Below, piece after piece: positions 32,921 through 42,722 of a stretch of 64,000 nt of DNA; position 1 is the stretch's first letter, and every line of letters begins with the position of its first letter. The position numbers and the translations under genes were made by a program. The notes beneath the pieces are model-generated. The model was not told the origin of the DNA and did no database searches. It worked only from the letters and a program-made list of their open reading frames with translations. The stretch comes from DUQX01 sp050948825 (GTDB lineage Bacteria > Bacillota > Dethiobacteria > DTU022 > UBA8154): the NCBI GenBank assembly GCA_050948825.1, contig JBMNEO010000004.1:4748-68747 (forward strand), given 5' to 3'.

Positions 32921-34552
32921 TTACGATCTTACTTCCACCAGCTTATCTTTTTCCACGGCAACGGTTTGCTCAAGGTTCTGGAACAGATGGTAATCCAGGT
33001 GCGGGAACAGATTGTCTGCTGTTTCGAGCTGCCGCAACCAGGAGACGTCAATCTTGTTTTCCCAGATTTGCCGTTCCAGCTTCAGGAAACGGATGAGGTG
33101 GCTGGTAATTCTTGATTTTGCATACATATCCATGGTTCCGGTTGTCATGATGAAAGGCCAGTCGCTGCTCTGGGCCAGCAACAGTTCTCTAGCGGCTTGA
33201 TTCAGTGCATCCCTCAGTATATTTTCGGAGCGGGGAAAATTTGTGGCCAGTGCGGTCATCTTTTCCCCTGCTTTGTGCAGGTGACGGTAGATCCAGTCAT
33301 TTTTACCGTTCAGCCAGACCTCGTTATAGCCTTTATCACCCCAGCTTGATGCGTTCGGTGTACAGAGCTGCAGGGGGTATCCCTGTTCCAGGTACTTGCC
33401 TGGAGTAATTAGCTTGATATTTTGGGTTTTTTCTATGAAACGGCAGAGATAATCGATCCACTGCGGACCTTCAAACCACCAGTGGCCAAATAACTCTGCG
33501 TCGTATGGTGCAACGACTAGTGGAGGCCGGTCCATGATTTCTCCATAATACTCAACTTGCTTTTCACGGTTAAACATAAAGTTACCGGCGTGTTCACGGG
33601 CTTTCCCCAGTGCCCACTCTGGATTATACGGTTCTTTATGATTTGTCGGTCCTGTAATGCGGTAATACTTAAAGCCCGTGTTGCCTCTCAGTCCGGAAGG
33701 ATGGAGAAATTCCCCAATGTAATTCAGGTCCAGGTCGTATCCTATGTCCCGGTAAAATTCTCTGTAATTGTAATCGCCCGGGTATCCTTCTTTTGAGCTC
33801 CAGACCTGCTGGGACGTTTCAGGATCCCTGCCGAAGGCGGCAAGGCCTCCCGGAGTCAGGATAGGGCTGTAAACGCCGTATTTGGGCCGAGGGGAGGCAT
33901 AAAGCACTCCATGTGTAGCCGTAACAAAATAATGTAAGCCCAGCTCGCTCATAATATCCTCCAGGCTGCTTTCATAACCGCATTCCGGCAGCCAGATACC
34001 GCGAGGGGTGTTGCCGAAAATCTTTTGATAGTATTCCACTCCGGCGGCGATCTGAGCGTATGCCGCTTCTTTTTGAATTCCCAGCAGCGGTAAAAAGCCG
34101 TGTGTGGCTGCAGAGGTGATCAGCTCGACATGTCCCCCGTCCTGCAGCTCTTTAAATGCCTTTACCAGGCGCCTCCCATATTTCTCATTATATATGTACG
34201 ATGTAAAATCGATTCTTTCCCGGTACATACGTGCAAGGGGAGCGAAGACCGGATCGTTTGCAGTCCTTTCCTCCTCCCTGCAGGCAAGTTCTTGCAGACG
34301 GGATAGGTATTCTGCATACCGATCCTGTAAAAAGGGGTCTTCCATCATTGCCAATAGAGTTGGTGAAAGGGAAAAGGTGACAGAGTAATCGATGTTGTCC
34401 CTCTCCAGCTCCTGAAATACCTTAATGAAGGGAACGTAGCATTCGGTTATGGCTTCAAAAAACCATTTTTCCTCCAAAGACTGCTTGTATTCCGGATGGC
34501 GTACATAGGGCAAATGAGAATGAAAAATAAACGCCAGATAGCCTTTCGCCAT
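32921..34552 (-). CDS. GH57 1,4-alpha-glucan branching enzyme
   Basis: 543 residues. GH57 motif 1 is AFIFHSHLPYVRHPE, the nucleophile Glu is in GIWLPECGYESSLED (about residue 190), and the acid Asp is in VAPYDAELFGHWWFEGPQW (about residue 350). The C-terminal DUF1957 helical domain (NDWIYRHLHKAGEKMTALAT) is typical of branching enzymes, which form alpha-1,6 links in glycogen. The start follows AGGAGG. Part of a glucan cluster with DUF4912 and two more GH57 genes. Confidence 0.92.
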   Translation of the reverse strand: MAKGYLAFIFHSHLPYVRHPEYKQSLEEKWFFEAITECYVPFIKVFQELERDNIDYSVTFSLSPTLLAMMEDPFLQDRYAEYLSRLQELACREEERTANDPVFAPLARMYRERIDFTSYIYNEKYGRRLVKAFKELQDGGHVELITSAATHGFLPLLGIQKEAAYAQIAAGVEYYQKIFGNTPRGIWLPECGYESSLEDIMSELGLHYFVTATHGVLYASPRPKYGVYSPILTPGGLAAFGRDPETSQQVWSSKEGYPGDYNYREFYRDIGYDLDLNYIGEFLHPSGLRGNTGFKYYRITGPTNHKEPYNPEWALGKAREHAGNFMFNREKQVEYYGEIMDRPPLVVAPYDAELFGHWWFEGPQWIDYLCRFIEKTQNIKLITPGKYLEQGYPLQLCTPNASSWGDKGYNEVWLNGKNDWIYRHLHKAGEKMTALATNFPRSENILRDALNQAARELLLAQSSDWPFIMTTGTMDMYAKSRITSHLIRFLKLERQIWENKIDVSWLRQLETADNLFPHLDYHLFQNLEQTVAVEKDKLVEVRS

Positions 34553-34651
34553 ATATTCACTACCTCCTGATCTTTAGGTGTTTTCCCCTGTGGAAAGGAT
34601 ATGGGATTTGCGCTGCCGCGCCTGTAGCGGTACCGGTTACCGAAGTAGTAG

Positions 34652-35164
34652 TTAACGCTGGGAAATTCCCCATTTTATCATTTCCAGAGAGCTGATATTG
34701 CTGCGTGAAATTCTCCAGTATAGCCGCCGGGCCTGCCAGTCCGGCAAACGCCAGTTTTCGTCAATGATATCGCTGAGACTGTCTCTTGGCGTGGAAACGA
34801 TATTGGAAGATAGGATGGCATGGAATCCTTTATCCGGCAAATAACACCCCAGCTCGATCTGATATTGTTTATCGGGGACTCCTGCTTTTATATACCAGTT
34901 ATCTGAGGAAGAATCGATCTGTATATCAAAATGGCTTTCTTTTCCCGTTCTTTGAGCATCATAACGGTAAACCCTTATAGCCTGCTGCAATGATTCCCAA
35001 GTTTTTTGAACTTCTGATTCAAAGCTCCGCCTGGTCGGCAGGCTGATCTCCCAGTAAGCAAAAAGCCAGTAAGGGTCGCGCGGAAGAAGTACAAGATAAT
35101 CTTCCCCATAATATAGCGGCAGGTTTTCTTCTCCGTCTAAATATTCCCTGCTGGATGGGTGCAT
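34652..35164 (-). CDS. DUF4912 domain protein
   Basis: 170 residues from ATG 35164 behind GAGGTG. The core LVLLPRDPYWLFAYWEIS is the hallmark of DUF4912, a family commonly next to GH57 enzymes and thought to bind glycan or stand in for a carbohydrate-binding domain. DIQIDSSSDNWYIKAGVPDK and YQIELGCYLPDKGFHAIL give a beta-sandwich-like pattern. Same direction and operon as the branching enzyme. Biochemical role unknown. Confidence 0.85.
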   Translation of the reverse strand: MHPSSREYLDGEENLPLYYGEDYLVLLPRDPYWLFAYWEISLPTRRSFESEVQKTWESLQQAIRVYRYDAQRTGKESHFDIQIDSSSDNWYIKAGVPDKQYQIELGCYLPDKGFHAILSSNIVSTPRDSLSDIIDENWRLPDWQARRLYWRISRSNISSLEMIKWGISQR

Positions 35165-35389
35165 ATTAATTATCACCTCTTTTTTTCTTTTTCTTTTTGA
35201 AGCTATTATTCCCTACAGGTGAATTATTATTGCACCTGGTACAATTAATCAAGAAAAAGGTAAGAAATATTGAGCGGATACCGGGATAACAAATTTGGCC
35301 GTCATTAAATCCGGGCGTACCTATTGTTGAATAAAAAGGTAGCGGCGGGGCAACCTATTTTTGCTTGATTAATATGAGGTGGTGAGATC

Positions 35390-37498
35390 ATGTATTTAGA
35401 TGAAGGCCCTGCGCTAACGATTGAAAAAGTTGAAAATAAGGCTCAACGAAAGCCTGTGTCCTTTATTTTAGCATTACATAATCATCAGCCGGTTGGAAAT
35501 TTGCCCGAAGTATTTGCAGCGGCATTTAAGGATGCATATGCACCTTTTGTTGAGGTGCTAAAGCGTTACCCATCCCTTAAGGTTGTTCTTCATTATTCCG
35601 GTTCGCTGCTGGAGTGGATTGAGAAAAATGAACCTTCCTTTCTCATTTCTTTAAACGAACTGGTGGAAAACGGGCAGGTTGAGCTTATGGGCGGGGGTTT
35701 TTATGAGCCCATTTTACCGGTTATCCCGGATAGCGATAAAAAAGGTCAGATTCTTAAACTCAGCCGCTATCTTGAAAGCAGGTTGGGGACGGAAGTAAGA
35801 GGTGTATGGCTTGCCGAACGTATCTGGGAACCGCATCTGGCCCGCCCGCTGTTTGAAGCTGGAATCCGTTATGTTGTGGTTGACGACGCCCATTTCCAGG
35901 AGATTGGGATGAAAAGCGAAGAACTGCTTGGTTATTATATAACCGAGGAGGAGGGCTGTCCTTTAAATATCTTTCCGATTAGCGAGAAACTGCGCTACCT
36001 AATTCCATTTGAGAAAATAGAAGAGACTAAAGAATTTCTGGGAAGCCTTGCATCCAAAAGCCCGGGTTCACTTGCTGTTCTTGCTGATGATGGAGAAAAA
36101 TTTGGTGTATGGCCCGGGACCCATAAACATGTTTATGAAGAGGGCTGGTTGGAAAAATTTTTTCAGATGCTGGCCGATAATGAAGATTGGATTAAAACAA
36201 CAACTTTTAAGGAATATATGAAGAGCTATCCTCCCCGTGGCCGGGTTTATCTTCCTGCCGCCTCTTACAGGGAGATGAAGGAATGGGCAGGAGGGTACTG
36301 GCGGAATTTTCTCATACGTTATCCAGAGAGCAACCGCATGCATAAAAAAATGCTGGCTGTAAGAAAAAGATTGCCGCAGGTAACACGTAAAAGAGCGCGG
36401 CAAAAGGCCAGAGATTTGATCTGGGCTGCCCAGTGCAACTGCGCGTACTGGCACGGGGTTTTCGGCGGGCTTTATCTTAACTTTCTGCGGGCGGCTGTTT
36501 ATGAAAACCTGATCAAAGCAGAAAATATTATTGTCAGGGAACTGCACCCACGGGATAGCTGGCTTGAAATTAAAGTAGAAGATAGGGATTATGACGGTTT
36601 TCAGGAAATCATTCTCAACAACGAGTATTATGGCCTGTTGCTTTCGCCTAACCTGGGAGGCACTCTCTGGGATTTATCTTACCGCCCTGCGGCGGTTAAC
36701 CTGCTTGATACCCTAACCAGGAGGAAGGAGTCCTATCATGATGACCTTCTCAAGCAGGGAATAACTAGAAATAACGGGGAAGAATCCGCTGATGGCGGGA
36801 ATAATGATGTAAAAACCATTCACAAAAGATTTGCGGTAAAAGAGGATGGACTGCAGGATTTTCTTGTATATGACCGCTACCCGCGGGGAGCACTGCTTGA
36901 CCATCTCCTTCCGCTGGATACCGACCTTGACTCCTTTAGCAGGGGCGCCTTTACTGAAATAGGGGATTTTCTGTTGCAGCCGTATAATACTGAGATAGAG
37001 CGCTTGCAGGGGAAAGTGTTAGTTTCTTTTCAGCGTAGAGGAACAGTAGATAAGGGTGAGCTGTTGGTGCGTAAAAGAATTGCTCTGGAGACCTCCTCGC
37101 AGAGCATAATAATAGAGTATAATCTGCAGAATACAGGGGAAGGGGAGTTGCCTTTCAGATTTGGTTCGGAGTTTAACCTGGCCTTTTTGTCCGGGAATTC
37201 ACCGGAAAGGTATTATCATATCCCGGGGAGGACACTGGGGGAAACTCATCTCGCCAGCAGGGGTGAAGAAGCAGAAGTAGAAGAGTTAATGATCTTTGAT
37301 GAGTGGAGGAAGCTGGAGGTTGTGTTGCGTTTTTCCCCCGCGGCCAGGGTCTGGCGTTTTCCGGTTGAGACGGTATCCCAGTCTGAAGGAGGATTGGAAC
37401 GGGTTTACCAGCAATCCGTAATAGTACCTATCTGGGATCTGACGCTGGGTTCCGGCGCGGATAGCGTTTTCAATATTGAGCTGCGCATTAACTCTTGA
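35390..37498 (+). CDS. GH57 4-alpha-glucanotransferase / alpha-amylase with DUF1926
   Basis: 702 residues. GH57 domain: LALHNHQPVGNLPEVF, nucleophile in GVWLAERIWEPHLARPL (Glu), acid in LADDGEKFGVWPGTHKH (Asp). The middle DUF1925 and the C-terminal DUF1926 beta-sandwich (NLGGTLWDLSYRPAAVNLL, ending with GADSVFNIELRINS) match archaeal and thermophile 4-alpha-glucanotransferases such as that of Thermococcus. It rearranges maltodextrins. GAGGTGGTGAG precedes the ATG. Twelve bases before the next GH57 gene, so co-transcribed. Confidence 0.92.
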   Translation: MYLDEGPALTIEKVENKAQRKPVSFILALHNHQPVGNLPEVFAAAFKDAYAPFVEVLKRYPSLKVVLHYSGSLLEWIEKNEPSFLISLNELVENGQVELMGGGFYEPILPVIPDSDKKGQILKLSRYLESRLGTEVRGVWLAERIWEPHLARPLFEAGIRYVVVDDAHFQEIGMKSEELLGYYITEEEGCPLNIFPISEKLRYLIPFEKIEETKEFLGSLASKSPGSLAVLADDGEKFGVWPGTHKHVYEEGWLEKFFQMLADNEDWIKTTTFKEYMKSYPPRGRVYLPAASYREMKEWAGGYWRNFLIRYPESNRMHKKMLAVRKRLPQVTRKRARQKARDLIWAAQCNCAYWHGVFGGLYLNFLRAAVYENLIKAENIIVRELHPRDSWLEIKVEDRDYDGFQEIILNNEYYGLLLSPNLGGTLWDLSYRPAAVNLLDTLTRRKESYHDDLLKQGITRNNGEESADGGNNDVKTIHKRFAVKEDGLQDFLVYDRYPRGALLDHLLPLDTDLDSFSRGAFTEIGDFLLQPYNTEIERLQGKVLVSFQRRGTVDKGELLVRKRIALETSSQSIIIEYNLQNTGEGELPFRFGSEFNLAFLSGNSPERYYHIPGRTLGETHLASRGEEAEVEELMIFDEWRKLEVVLRFSPAARVWRFPVETVSQSEGGLERVYQQSVIVPIWDLTLGSGADSVFNIELRINS

Positions 37499-37510
37499 GG
37501 AGGAGTACAA

Positions 37511-39232
37511 TTGCCTCAAAACGTACTTTACATTGCCTTTGTCTGGAATCAGCATCAACCCTATTATCTCGATACCGGGCGCGGAGAATTTATTATGCCC
37601 TGGGTAAGGCTCCATGCAACCAAAGATTATTACCAGATGGCGGCAATCTTAAAGGATTATCCGCAAATAAAGCAGACTTTTAGCCTGAGCCCTTCCCTCT
37701 TGGAGCAGATCGAAGGCTACCTCTATAATAATGCAGTTGATTATTACTTAAAAGTAATGAAGAGAGCTGGAGACCTCAACGACGGGGAAAAGAGGTTTCT
37801 TCTACAGCATTTTTTTGATATTCAGTGGGAAAAAGTAATCGACCGGCATAATTATTACCGGCAACTTTTGGAAAGACAGGGGAGGGTTACCGAACCGGAA
37901 GAAGTGGAGAAAGCCCTCAAAAAGTACACAACACAGGATTACCTTGACCTGCAGGTCTGGTTTAACCTGGTCTGGATAGATCCTGATATAAGGGAAAAAG
38001 ATCCGTTTCTCAGCCGCTTAATGGAAAAAGGCCGAAATTTTAAGGAAGAAGAAAAGGAAGAACTAATAAATTATCATTATTCCATTATGGAAAAAGTAAT
38101 TCCGGAGCATCGCCGCTTGCAGGAGAAAAGACAGATAGAGATTATCACTACTGCTTATTACCATCCCATCTTACCTTTGCTTCTGGATAATCATTCTGCC
38201 CTGCGTGCAAGTCCGGGATTAGCTCTTCCCGGCCGTTTCAAGTTTCCGGAGGATGCCAGGGCACAGGTGGCGATGGCGGCACGGGAGCATCTGCGGTTAT
38301 TTGGCGAAAAACCGCGTGGCTTCTGGCCGCCGGAGATGGCCGTAAGTCCGGAAACTATTCCACTGCTTGTCGATGAGGGTTTCAGGTGGACGATTTCCGA
38401 TGAACAAATATTGTGCAAATCAATGAATGTAGAGATATACAGAGATGGCTATGGGCATGTGCTCAACCCTGATGTGCTTTACAGGCCGTACATGGCCAGA
38501 GGGGAAGGGACGGAAATACCGGTAATATTTCGCGATCATCATCTTTCAGATCGTATTGGTTTTGTATACCAGCATATGTCCGGCAGAAATGCTGCCGGAG
38601 ATCTGATCCACCGTTTACACAAGATCAGGGAACATCTCGGCAATAGCCCTGAACATTACCTTGTTACCCTTGCCCTGGATGGTGAAAATGCCTGGGAATG
38701 GTATCCGGGCGACAAAGGCGAATTTTTGCACCACCTCTACCAGGGCATATCTGCCGATCCCTTTCTCGAAACGGTAACTGTAAGCGAATTTTTAGAAAAA
38801 AACCCGCCTAAAAGGCGCATCACCAATCCGGCGACGGGATCATGGGTGGACCATAGCCTGACAAGGTGGATCGGCACTGAGAATAAAAATATCCTCTGGA
38901 ATTATCTCCTGGAGGCGAGAAAAGCAATCCAAAAATTTGAAGAGCTAGATAATGCAAATGAAAAAGAGGCGACAAACAGGGCGTTGCAAAACATCTATAT
39001 TGCCGAAGGCAGTGACTATGCCTGGTGGGTAGACAGTATGCCCTACTATTTAACAGCTCCTTTTGAAGCCCTCTTCCGCAAACACCTGCTTCGGGTTTAC
39101 AGCAGCCTGGATTTAGACCCGCCCGCATACCTTTATGAGCCAATTGTTATGCCTGCTCCGGGGGAAAAGCCCTGGGAGGAATATCCTTTATCCGGCCCTG
39201 TTTGTATTGTTCCCGGGGATATAGTACAATAG
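37511..39232 (+). CDS. GH57 glycoside hydrolase (amylopullulanase-type catalytic domain)
   Basis: 573 residues from TTG 37511 behind GAGGAGGAG. Motifs: YIAFVWNQHQPYYLDTGRGE, TAYYHPILPLLLD, the Glu-bearing GFWPPEMAVSPETIPLL and the Asp-bearing LALDGENAWEWYPG, as in GH57 amylases/pullulanases that act on alpha-1,4 and alpha-1,6 links. No signal peptide, so it is intracellular and probably acts on stored glycogen. Follows the glucanotransferase in one operon. Confidence 0.9.
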   Translation: MPQNVLYIAFVWNQHQPYYLDTGRGEFIMPWVRLHATKDYYQMAAILKDYPQIKQTFSLSPSLLEQIEGYLYNNAVDYYLKVMKRAGDLNDGEKRFLLQHFFDIQWEKVIDRHNYYRQLLERQGRVTEPEEVEKALKKYTTQDYLDLQVWFNLVWIDPDIREKDPFLSRLMEKGRNFKEEEKEELINYHYSIMEKVIPEHRRLQEKRQIEIITTAYYHPILPLLLDNHSALRASPGLALPGRFKFPEDARAQVAMAAREHLRLFGEKPRGFWPPEMAVSPETIPLLVDEGFRWTISDEQILCKSMNVEIYRDGYGHVLNPDVLYRPYMARGEGTEIPVIFRDHHLSDRIGFVYQHMSGRNAAGDLIHRLHKIREHLGNSPEHYLVTLALDGENAWEWYPGDKGEFLHHLYQGISADPFLETVTVSEFLEKNPPKRRITNPATGSWVDHSLTRWIGTENKNILWNYLLEARKAIQKFEELDNANEKEATNRALQNIYIAEGSDYAWWVDSMPYYLTAPFEALFRKHLLRVYSSLDLDPPAYLYEPIVMPAPGEKPWEEYPLSGPVCIVPGDIVQ

Positions 39233-39270
39233 GAAAAGCAATTACCTGGGAACGGGAGGGAAAAACAAAA

Positions 39271-40302
39271 ATGGATTTTCACCAGGCCGGCAAAGATATA
39301 AAAAACGGCAAGGTTGCTCCCCTTTATCTTTTTAGCGGACCCGAAGATTACCTCAAGGAAGAGCTGCTTGGTGAAATACTGCGGGTTCTAGGTAAAGAAG
39401 GCAGATCTTTTGATTTGGAAAGGAAGGATGGAATTGGGTTAAGCCTGGCGGAACTGCTGGAAAGTGTCAAACAACGGACCATTTTTGCAGCGGGGAAAAT
39501 ATACTGGATTTCCAATCCTCCGTATCTTACGGCTTCCCTTCAAAAGAAAGAGGGAAAGTACCGTTTGAGTGAAAAGGAGGAAAAAAAGCTGCTGGCCATA
39601 TATAATAGAAAGGAACTTGACTACCTGCTTATTTTTACTGTGGAGAAGGCAGACAGGAGAAAAAAAATAGTCAAGGCAATAGAAAAAGCAGGGGCACTGG
39701 TAGAATTTCCCCCCCTCAAAGGGGTTTCTTTATTGCGATGGATAAAGAATGAACTGCTGCTCCAGGAAAAGCAAGTTGAAGAAGATGCCCTGATTGAGCT
39801 GGTTGAAAGGGCCGGAGATGACCTGCGCTTTCTTAAAGCCGAGCTGGAGAAGATCATTACTTATATGGGCAAAGAAAAAACTGTCACCCGCTCGCTTGTC
39901 AGGCTTCTTGTACCGGAAAGCAAGGAGGACAGCATCTTTAACCTGGTTGAGGCTGTAGGGAGAAAGAATGTACAGGAAACATTTTTTCACCTTACTAAAA
40001 TGCGCCGGCAAAATGAGCATCCGTTGAAGATACTGGCCATGATAATCCGCCAGTTTCGTCTGTTATATCAAATATACCCCATGCAGCAGAGAAAATTGTC
40101 CCAGCGTGAAATGGCCGCTTCATTAAAAGTGCAGCCCTTTATAATTGGGGAACTTTTGAAACAGGCAGAAAAATATAATGAGGCTGCACTGTCGAAAATT
40201 TTTCTTCTTTTAAAAGAAACTGATTATGAGATAAAAACAGGGAAAAGAGAAAGCGATGAAGCGTTGGAACAGCTTATTTTAAAGTTATGCCTGTTACACT
40301 GA
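39271..40302 (+). CDS. holA: DNA polymerase III delta subunit
   Basis: 343 residues from ATG 39271, behind GGGAGGG; the open frame begins 23 codons earlier inside the upstream gene. It has the AAA+-like clamp-loader fold: KVAPLYLFSGPEDYLKEELL, TVEKADRRKKIVKAIEKAG, LVERAGDDLRFLKAELEKI, VGRKNVQETFFHLTKM. It opens the beta clamp. The position next to rpsT is conserved in Firmicutes. Confidence 0.93.
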   Translation: MDFHQAGKDIKNGKVAPLYLFSGPEDYLKEELLGEILRVLGKEGRSFDLERKDGIGLSLAELLESVKQRTIFAAGKIYWISNPPYLTASLQKKEGKYRLSEKEEKKLLAIYNRKELDYLLIFTVEKADRRKKIVKAIEKAGALVEFPPLKGVSLLRWIKNELLLQEKQVEEDALIELVERAGDDLRFLKAELEKIITYMGKEKTVTRSLVRLLVPESKEDSIFNLVEAVGRKNVQETFFHLTKMRRQNEHPLKILAMIIRQFRLLYQIYPMQQRKLSQREMAASLKVQPFIIGELLKQAEKYNEAALSKIFLLLKETDYEIKTGKRESDEALEQLILKLCLLH

Positions 40303-40312
40303 ATAAAAAAGA

Positions 40313-40346
40313 GAATCCTTTGTTCTTTGGCGGATTCCCCATTTTT
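40313..40346 (+). terminator. Terminator after holA
   Basis: GAATCC (40313-40318) and GGATTC (40332-40337) pair around a 13-base loop and are followed by CCCATTTTT. Moderate strength; convergent with rpsT. Confidence 0.6.
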
Positions 40347-40417
40347 CAAGATAATTATCAATCAAAACAAAACAGCATCTGCTTGTTCTGCAACCAGCCT
40401 AAACACAGGCACCTTCT

Positions 40418-40684
40418 TTACCCAACCTGTTTGTTCAGCTTTTGGGAGAGCCGAGATTTTTTTCTTGCTCCGGTATTTTTGTGTATTATACCCTTTGACA
40501 CTGCTTTATCAATAACTCTGCTGGCTGAAAAATAAGCTTCGCGTGCTTTATCCTTATTATTTTCTTCAAGAAGAAGAAAAAAGTTCTTTTCAGCTTTTTT
40601 TATATGACTTTTTATCCTGCGGTTGCGCTGGCGATTTAATAAAGACTGTCTCAAGCGCTTTACAGCGGATTTTGTATTCGCCAT
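40418..40684 (-). CDS. rpsT: 30S ribosomal protein S20
   Basis: 88 residues: MANTKSAVKRLRQSLLNRQR, RNRRIKSHIKKAEKNFFLLL, IIHKNTGARKKSRLSQKLN. It binds the 5' domain of 16S rRNA. GGGAGGTGATAG precedes the ATG. Its transcript may also extend from the ligase gene upstream. Confidence 0.96.
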   Translation of the reverse strand: MANTKSAVKRLRQSLLNRQRNRRIKSHIKKAEKNFFLLLEENNKDKAREAYFSASRVIDKAVSKGIIHKNTGARKKSRLSQKLNKQVG

Positions 40685-40733
40685 CTGCTATCACCTCCCG
40701 ATTTGAAGTACCAGGCATAATTTTACCACGACT

Positions 40734-40817
40734 TCATAGAAAAAGCAACTGTGCTGTCGCAAAAATCAGGAGTATCGCGAATATAATCCCGGTAACCAAG
40801 AGGTTTTTGAGGATCAC
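40734..40817 (-). CDS. Possible 27-residue membrane peptide
   Basis: A GTG-initiated frame MILKNLLVTGIIFAILLIFA followed by TAQLLFL and stop: one complete transmembrane helix with a positive N-terminus. It begins two bases after the stop of the benzoate-CoA ligase, in the same direction, and ends 50 bases before rpsT. No good ribosome site, so translation would need coupling to the ligase. Too short for homology; low confidence. Confidence 0.3.
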   Translation of the reverse strand: MILKNLLVTGIIFAILLIFATAQLLFL

Positions 40818-40819
40818 TT

Positions 40820-42394
40820 TTAAGCTATTTCATTATTCCGCAGGGCGGCGCGCAGTTTAAACCGCTGGACTTTTCCGCTTGCTGTCCTGGGCAGTTCTTC
40901 GACAAATTTTACCCAGCGGGGATATTTGTAGTGCGCGGTTTTGCTGCGCACAAATTCCTGCAGCTCACGTTCAAGTTCGGGAGAAGCTTTATGGCCCGGG
41001 CGGAGAACCACAAAAGCCAGGGGTTTTTCCAGGTTGGATTCATCTACATGCCCTACCATAGCACATTCTAAAACGGCAGGGTGTTGTAGTAGAATATTCT
41101 CTACTTCTACCGGAGAAACCCAGATGCCTCCGGCTTTCAGCATATCGTCGGCCCGACCGCTGAACCAGTAATAACCGTCGCTGTCCCGGATGAACTGGTC
41201 GCTGGTGTTAAACCACTCACCGATGATAGATTCTTTTGACTTTTGGTGTTTTCTCCAGTAAAAAGGTGTGCTCCCGTCATTTTTTATCCAGATTGTTCCG
41301 ACCTCCCCGTCTGCTACATCTTTGCCCTCATCGTCTACGAGCCTGGCTTCAAATCCTGGTATGAGTACACCGCAGCTTCCGGGCCTTACCTTTCCTTTCA
41401 TGTTGGAGATATAAATTCCTCCTACATCGGTGGAGCCGATGCCATCATAAATCTCTATGCCAAATCTGTTTTTCCAGCGATCAAAGATTACTTTCGGCAG
41501 TGCCTCCCCGGCTGAGATGCATACCTTAAGTGACGAAAAATCATACTTGCCTTCTTCCTCTTCCAGCAGGTCCAGTACTCCCCTGTAGGAGGTGGGGATG
41601 CTGAAATAAATAGTAGGCTTATACCGGGTAATCACTTCAGCAACCTTTTGAGGTCTCGGCAGCTCGGGTTCCAGGACTACCGCCGCACCGCTGACAAAAG
41701 TTGCTTCCATGGAGTTTCTTCCGTAGGAGAAGTACATTTTTGAGGCAGAAAACATGATGTCCTCTTCTGTAATTGAAAGAACATGTTCGTTGTAGGGATG
41801 CATAAAATGCAGTACATCGTGATGCAGGTGAACGACGCCCTTGGGCGTTCCGGTTGTTCCGGAACTGTAGAGCCAGAAAGCCATATCGTCTTTGGAAACA
41901 GCCGTCACTTTTAAGGAGGCAGATGCGTCCTGTAACAGCTCTTCAAAGCAAAGCTGCCCCGGAGCCGGTTTCCCGGAGACAATAAAATGGCGCAGATAGC
42001 GTAGTTCGGCAAAAACCTCCATGATTTTCGGGGCCAGGTTTTCGTCGGTTATCAGTACCTTGGCCCGGCTGTCATTTAAGTAATATTTGTAATCCCCCGG
42101 AAGGGCCATGGTGCTTACCGGTACCGGAACCGCTCCGATTCTCATAGCACCCAAATAACCATAGAGAAATTCCGGACAATCCGGGAGGCAGATCATCACA
42201 CGGTTTTCTTCTTCAATGCCCAGCTTTAGCAGAGCGTTTCCTGCCCGGTTCGCTGCTTCCAGTAATTGATTATAGGTTATAACCTCATCTTTGTAATAGA
42301 TAGCCTCTTTATCACCCCGTCCTTCCCTGATATGCCGGTCAAGCAAATAATCCCCAAGGTTGAACTCATCTGGAATTTCAGGAATGTTATACAT
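40820..42394 (-). CDS. Benzoate-CoA ligase family protein
   Basis: 524 residues from ATG 42394, behind GGGGGGC; a longer frame lacks a site. Adenylate-forming motifs: YSSGTTGTPKGVVHLHHDV (P-loop), GIEIYDGIGSTDVGG (A5) and FSGRADDMLKAGGIWVSPVE with the catalytic Lys in LPRTASGKVQRFKLR. The GSTDVGGIYISN and MYFSYGRNSME stretches match benzoate/4-hydroxybenzoate ligases. It activates aromatic acids as CoA thioesters, the entry step of anaerobic degradation; the molybdenum hydroxylase at 46.3 kb could act on its product. Confidence 0.87.
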   Translation of the reverse strand: MYNIPEIPDEFNLGDYLLDRHIREGRGDKEAIYYKDEVITYNQLLEAANRAGNALLKLGIEEENRVMICLPDCPEFLYGYLGAMRIGAVPVPVSTMALPGDYKYYLNDSRAKVLITDENLAPKIMEVFAELRYLRHFIVSGKPAPGQLCFEELLQDASASLKVTAVSKDDMAFWLYSSGTTGTPKGVVHLHHDVLHFMHPYNEHVLSITEEDIMFSASKMYFSYGRNSMEATFVSGAAVVLEPELPRPQKVAEVITRYKPTIYFSIPTSYRGVLDLLEEEEGKYDFSSLKVCISAGEALPKVIFDRWKNRFGIEIYDGIGSTDVGGIYISNMKGKVRPGSCGVLIPGFEARLVDDEGKDVADGEVGTIWIKNDGSTPFYWRKHQKSKESIIGEWFNTSDQFIRDSDGYYWFSGRADDMLKAGGIWVSPVEVENILLQHPAVLECAMVGHVDESNLEKPLAFVVLRPGHKASPELERELQEFVRSKTAHYKYPRWVKFVEELPRTASGKVQRFKLRAALRNNEIA

Positions 42395-42722
42395 GACAAA
42401 AGCCCCCCAGTTAAGCATTTTAAAAAATAATATTTTTAAGATAAATGTAAATCCAAATCCAGAAAAATCCCAACTACAATAATTGCAACTATTATTAGAA
42501 TTATCCCACATACACCTGGTCATTGTCAAGATAAATTTAAACGGTATAGTGACGATCTTTAGCAGATTGTGCCGATATTTGCACCAAGGTATAATTATTA
42601 TTCATCATTGTCGTTGCTGCAGAAAAAATGAATATATGCTTATTAATATGGTTATGCTATTTGTAACATGAATAATTATATTGAAGAGCATATTTAATAC
42701 TAATCTTATGGAGGTGAGTAGT

